Of a stretch of 64,000 bases of DNA, positions 58,926-64,000 are shown piece after piece. The notes beneath the pieces were generated by a model, which was given only the letters and a program-made list of their open reading frames with translations, made no database searches and was not told where the DNA came from. The first letter of the stretch is position 1; every line of letters begins with the position of its first letter. The position numbers and the translations under genes were made by a program. Source of the stretch: Siphonodentalium dalli (taxonomy: Eukaryota; Mollusca; Scaphopoda; Gadilida; Siphonodentaliidae); contig CP136067.1 of the NCBI GenBank assembly GCA_032622095.1, positions 83,292,705 to 83,356,704 on the forward strand, in the 5' to 3' direction.

Positions 58926-58974
58926 TATAGTTCTTTTTGTTAACAAAGTTATAGATGCCAACAGAAGAAGAGCG

Positions 58975-59805
58975 GATCTCTAGCTAGAAAGATCAGATCT
59001 TGTTAGCGCTGTCAGGGCCTAACATTTAACAGATTTCCGTGGTGACGTATATATGTAACATTTTGTTGACAATGTTAGCGGTACCAACAGACAGAGATCT
59101 GATCTCAAGCTAGAAAGATCAGATCCAGGGTCCGGGCTGGACCAAAATTTACTTTTGCCAAATAATTTGCCAAATGAAAATATTTTTTGTCAAATTCTTT
59201 TAGAATTTGCTAAATGCTATCCCTGATAGTATAATTTTCTGCAACATTGAGTGTTATTTTGTGGTTTATCACACAACAATAAACCAATCACCGAACAATA
59301 CAATTGAACAAGATTTGCTTCACCAGAAGGGCACATTACACGAGGATTAGCTATGTAAACACCACTACCACATTAAATACGGGTAATCCCTTCACCCAGG
59401 CACCCATACTAATATTATCAGATTAACTGCATCTTAATAAAGGTGTTAACTTTTCCTAGACCTTATAAAACACCACTAATACGATTGTGAGAGTTTCCTG
59501 AAATGCATTGATTGACCAATATTTTTCAACTTTCTTTAGGAATTAAAAAGTTACTTGCCAAAACGTTTGCCATATGAACATATTTTTTGCCAAATGTGAA
59601 TTATTTTTGCCATTGGCAAATTTGGCGAGTGGCAGCGCGAACCCTGATCACATCTTGTTAGCGCTGCCAGTGCCTAACATTTTAAAACAAATTTCCGTGG
59701 TAGCGCATAACATTTTGTTAATAATATTAGCGGATCAAGCAAACTGAGATCGGATCTCAAGCTATAACGATAAGATCTTGTCAGGGCTGCCGGGGCCTAT
59801 CTTTT
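58975..59805. repeat. Partial copies of the minisatellite-flanking repeat
   Basis: Blocks with AGATCTGATCTCAAGCTAGA, AGATCTTGTTAGCGCTG(C/T)CAG, TTTCCGTGGT(A/G) and AACATTTTGTT(A/G)A occur at about 58970-59125 and 59645-59775, with TTTGCCAAAT-rich unrelated DNA between. No gene seen. Confidence 0.6.
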
Positions 59806-62800
59806 TAAACAGATTCCCCGTGGTAGCGTATAACATAGTAAGGATCGGGTGGATTCCCCGTGGTAGCGTATAACATAGTAAGGATCGGGTGAGTCCCCGT
59901 GGTAGCGTATAACATCGTAAGGATCGGGTGGATTCCCCGTGGTAGCGTATAACATCGTAAGGATCGGGTGGATTCCCCGTGGTAGCGTATAACATCGTAC
60001 GGATCGGGTGGATTCCCCGTGGTAGCGTATAACATCGTAAGGATCGGGTGGATTCCCCGTGGTAGCGTATAACATCGTAAGGATCGGGTGGATTCCCCGT
60101 GGTAGCGTATAACATCGTAAGGATCGGGTGAGTCCCCGTGGTAGCGTATAACATCGTAAGGATCGGGTGGATTCCCCGTGGTAGCGTATAACATCGTAAG
60201 GATCGGGTGGATTCCCCGTGGTAGCGTATAACATCGTAAGGATCGGGTGGATTCCCCGTGGTAGCGTATAACATCGTAAGGATCGGGTGGATTCCCCGTG
60301 GTAGCGTATAACATCGTAAGGATCGGGTGGATTCCCCGTGGTAGCGTATAACATCGTACGGATCGGGTGAGTCCCCGTGGTAGCGTATAACATCGTAAGG
60401 ATCGGGTGGATTCCCCGTGGTAGCGTATAACATCGTAAGGATCGGGTGGATTCCCCGTGGTAGCGTATAACATCGTAAGGATCGGGTGGATTCCCCGTGG
60501 TGGCGTATAACATCGTAAGGATCCGGTGGATTCCCCGTGGTAGCGTATAACATCGTACGGATCGGGTGAGTCCCCGTGGTAGCGTATAACATCGTAATGA
60601 TCGGGTGGATTCCCCGTGGTGGCGTATAACATCGTAAGGATCGGGTGAGTCTCCGTGGTAGCGTATAACATCGTAAGGATCGGGTGGATTCCCCGTGGTG
60701 GCGTATAGCATCGTAAGGATCGGGTGGATTCCCCGTGGTGGCGTATAACATCGTAAGGATCGGGTGGATTCCCCGTGGTAGCGTATAACATCGTAATGAT
60801 CGGGTGGATTCCCCGTGGTGGCGTATAACATCGTAAGGATCGGGTGGATTCCCCGTGGTAGCGTATAACATCGTAAGGATCGGGTGGATTCCCCGTGGTA
60901 GCGTATAACATCGTAATGATCGGATGGATTCCCCGTGGTAGCGTATACCATCGTAAGGATCGGGTGGATTCCTCGTGGTAGCGTATAACATCGTAAGGAT
61001 GGGGTGGATTCCCCGTGGTAGCGTATAACATCGTAATGATCGGGTGGATTCCCCGTGGTAGCGTATAACATCGTAAGGATCGGGTGAGTCCCCGTGGTAG
61101 CGTATAACATCGTAATGATCGGGTGAGTCCCCGTGGTAGCGTATAACATCGTAAGGATCGGGTGGATTCCCCGTGGTAGCGTATAACATCGTAAGGATCG
61201 GGTGGATTCCCCGTGGTAGCGTATAACATCGTAAGGATCGGGTGAGTCCCCGTGGTAGCGTATAACATCGTAATGATCGGGTGAGTCCCCGTGGTAGCGT
61301 ATAACATCGTAAGGATCGGGTGGATTCCCCGTGGTAGCGTATAACATCGTAAGGATCGGGTGGATTCCCCGTGGTAGCGTATAACATCGTAAGGATCGGG
61401 TGAGTCCCCGTGGTGGCGTATAACATCGTAAGGATCGGGTGAGTCCCCGTGGTAGCGTATAACATCGTAAGGATCGGGTGGATTCCCCGTGGTAGCGTAT
61501 AACATCGTAAGGATCGGGTGGATTCCCCGTGGTAGCGTATAACATCGTAAGGATCGGGTGGATTCCCCGTGGTAGCGTATAACATCGTAAGGATCGGGTG
61601 AGTCCCCGAGGTAGCGTATAACATCGTAAGGATCGGGTGGATTCCTCGTGGTAGCGTATAACATCGTAAGGATCGGGTGGATTCCCCGTGGTAGCGTATA
61701 ACATCGTAAGGATCGGATGAGTCCCCGTGGTAGCGTATAACATCGTAATGATCGGGTGAGTCCCCGTGGTAGCGTATAACATCGTAATGATCGGGTGGAT
61801 TCCCCGTGGTAGCGTATAACATCGTAAGGATCGGGTGAGTCCCCGTGGTAGCGTATAACATCGTAAGGATCGGGTGAGTCCCCGTGGTAGCGTATAACAT
61901 CGTAAGGATCGGGTGGATTCCCCGTGGTAGCGTATAACATCATAAGGATCGGGTGGATTCCCCGTGGTAGCGTATAACATCGTAAGGATCGGGTGAGTCC
62001 CCGTGGTAGCGTATAACATCGTAAGGATCGGGTGGATTCCCCGTGGTAGCGTATAACATCGTAATGATCGGGTGGATTCCCCGTGGTAGCGTATAACATC
62101 GTAATGATCGGATGGATTCCTCGTGGTGGCGTATAACATCGTAAGGATCGGGTGGATTCCCCGTGGTAGCGTATAACATCGTAAGGATCGGATGGATTCC
62201 CCGTGGTAGCGTATAACATCGAAAGGATCGGGTGAGTCCCCGTGGTAGCGTATAACATCGTAAGGATCGGTGGATTCCCCGTGGTAGCGTATAACATCGT
62301 AAGGATCGGGTGGATTCCCCGTGGTAGCGTATAACATCGTAAGGATCGGATGAGTCCCCGTGGTAGCGTATAACATCATAAGGATCGGGTGGATTCCCCG
62401 TGGTAGCGTATAACATCGTAATGATCGGGTGGATTCCCCGTGGTAGCGTATAACATCGTAATGATCGGGTGGATTCCCCGTGGTAGCGTATAACATCGTA
62501 AGGATCGGGTGAGTCCCCGTGGTAGCGTATAACATCGTAAGGATCGGGTGAGTCCCCGTGGTAGCGTATAACATCGTAAGGATCGGGTGGATTCCCCGTG
62601 GTAGCGTATAACATCATAAGGATCGGGTGGATTCCCCGTGGTAGCGTATAACATCGTAAGGATCGGGTGAGTCCCCGTGGTAGCGTATAACATCGTAAGG
62701 ATCGGGTGGATTCCCCGTGGTAGCGTATAACATCGTAATGATCGGGTGGATTCCCCGTGGTAGCGTATAACATCGTAATGATCGGATGGATTCCCCGTGG

Positions 62801-64000
62801 TGGCGTATAACATCGTAAGGATCGGGTGGATTCCCCGTGGTAGCGTATAACATCGTAAGGATCGGATGGATTCCCCGTGGTAGCGTATAACATCGTAAGG
62901 ATCGGGTGAGTCCCCGTGGTAGCGTATAACATCGTAAGGATCGGGTGGATTCCCCGTGGTAGCGTATAACATCGTAAGGATCGGGTGGATTCCCCGTGGT
63001 AGCGTATAACATCGTAAGGATCGGGTGGATTCCCCGTGGTAGCGTATAACATCGTAAGGATCGGGTGGATTCCCCGTGGTAGCGTATAACATCGTAATGA
63101 TCGGGTGGATTCCCCGTGGTAGCGTATAACATCGTAAGGATCGGGTGAGTCCCCGTGGTAGCGTATAACATCGTAAGGATCGGGTGGATTCCCCGTGGTA
63201 GCGTATAACATCGTAAGGATCGGGTGGATTCCACGTGGTAGCGTATACCATCGTAAGGATCGGGTGAGTCCCCGTGGTAGCGTATAACATCGTAAGGATC
63301 GGGTGGATTCCCCGTGGTAGCGTATAACATCATAAGGATCGGGTGGATTCCCAGTGGTAGCGTATAACATCGTAAGGATCGGGTGAGTCCCCGTGGTAGC
63401 GTATAACATCGTAAGGATCGGGTGGATTCCCCGTGGTAGCGTATAACATCGTAATGATCGGGTGGATTCCCCGTGGTAGCGTATAACATCGTAATGATCG
63501 GATGGATTCCCCGTGGTGGCGTATAACATCGTAAGGATCGGGTGGGTTCCCCGTGGTAGCGTATAACATCGTAAGGATCGGGTGGATTCCCCGTGGTAGC
63601 GTATAACATCGTAAGGATCGGGTGAGTCCCCGTGGTAGCGTATAACATCGTAAGGATCGGGTGGATTCCCCGTGGTAGCGTATAACATCATAAGGATCGG
63701 GTGGATTCCCCGTGGTAGCGTATAACATCGGAAGGATCGGGTGAGTCCCCGTGGTAGCGTATAACATCGTAAGGATCGGGTGGATTCCCCGTGGTAGCGT
63801 ATAACATCGTAATGATCGGGTGGATTCCCCGTGGTAGCGTATAACATCGTAATGATCGGATGGATTCCCCGTGGTGGCGTATAACATCGTAAGGATCGGG
63901 TGGATTCCCCGTGGTAGCGTATAACATCGTAAGGATCGGATGTATTCCCCGTGGTAGCGTATAACATCGTAAGGATCGGGTGGATTCCCCGTGGTAGCGT
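59806..64000. repeat. 40-bp minisatellite, about 105 copies, running off the window
   Basis: The unit is GGATTCCCCGTGGTAGCGTA followed by TAACATCGTAAGGATCGGGT. A 39-bp variant has GAGTCCCC in place of GATTCCCC with one base fewer. Other variants: TAATGATCGG, GGTGGCG, ATCGGATG, CATCATAAGG. Since 40 is not a multiple of three and the minus-strand unit has no stop in any phase, huge minus frames (up to 925 codons, all three phases) arise. They encode one 40-residue repeat read from three units (MLYATTGNPPDPYDVIRYHG and so on). These overlapping frames start anywhere, have no flanking gene and are not taken as genes. The first units (59806-59890) carry ATAGTAAGG, closer to the ancestral single copy. 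Confidence 0.97.

Noticed and set aside
59762-63967. Very long minus-strand frames (up to 925 codons) near the window end
   Set aside because: They are the 40-bp minisatellite read in three phases. Several overlapping frames of equal quality exist over the same bases, with no flanking unique coding sequence.

Overview
This is eukaryotic DNA from a repeat-rich invertebrate genome. The evidence is a multi-exon gene with GT/AG introns, APE-type non-LTR retrotransposons, hAT-, Helitron- and Harbinger-like DNA transposons, long minisatellites and many microsatellites. The mix of repeats and the SLC22 sequence suggest a marine lophotrochozoan, perhaps a mollusc, but the sequence alone does not prove the taxon.

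Layout. 1-20.9 kb is gene-poor: two decayed LINE fragments (0.66-2.5 kb minus, 3.5-4.3 kb plus), a Harbinger-like inverted-repeat element with TAA target duplications (7335-8844), and a foldback repeat family with a degenerate tandem core (10.7-14.4 kb, with partial copies at 14.7-15.6, 18.2-18.9 and 54.3-56.4 kb). 21427-35796 appears to be one 14.4 kb hAT-type insertion, with CAGGGTTGGG termini and a perfect 8-bp duplication GCCTGTAT. It holds relics of its own transposase (BED-finger exon and C-terminal dimerisation motif), an intact LINE ORF2 (22120-25521, minus), an intact LINE ORF1-like coiled-coil protein (31662-33050, minus), a zinc-binding Gag-like fragment and an 85-bp satellite. 35965-38146 is a head-to-tail series of three Helitron-like elements; two of them are packed with TCAAGGTCA motifs.

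38240-57654 (plus) carries six consecutive coding exons of an SLC22-type organic ion transporter. They join in phase into about 430 residues covering the N-terminus to roughly TM10; the last exons lie beyond the window. Its introns hold a LINE fragment, hairpin elements, a 25-bp minisatellite, a decayed C2H2 zinc-finger sequence and a foldback copy. The donor of exon 4 has been tandemly multiplied.

59.8 kb to the window end is a roughly 40-bp minisatellite of about one hundred copies. It appears to have expanded from part of a dispersed repeat whose single-copy form is present, inverted, at 58.4 kb.

The only host gene supported is the SLC22 transporter. Nearly all other long open frames belong to mobile elements or are by-products of tandem repeats. 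No tRNA, rRNA gene or CRISPR array was recognised.
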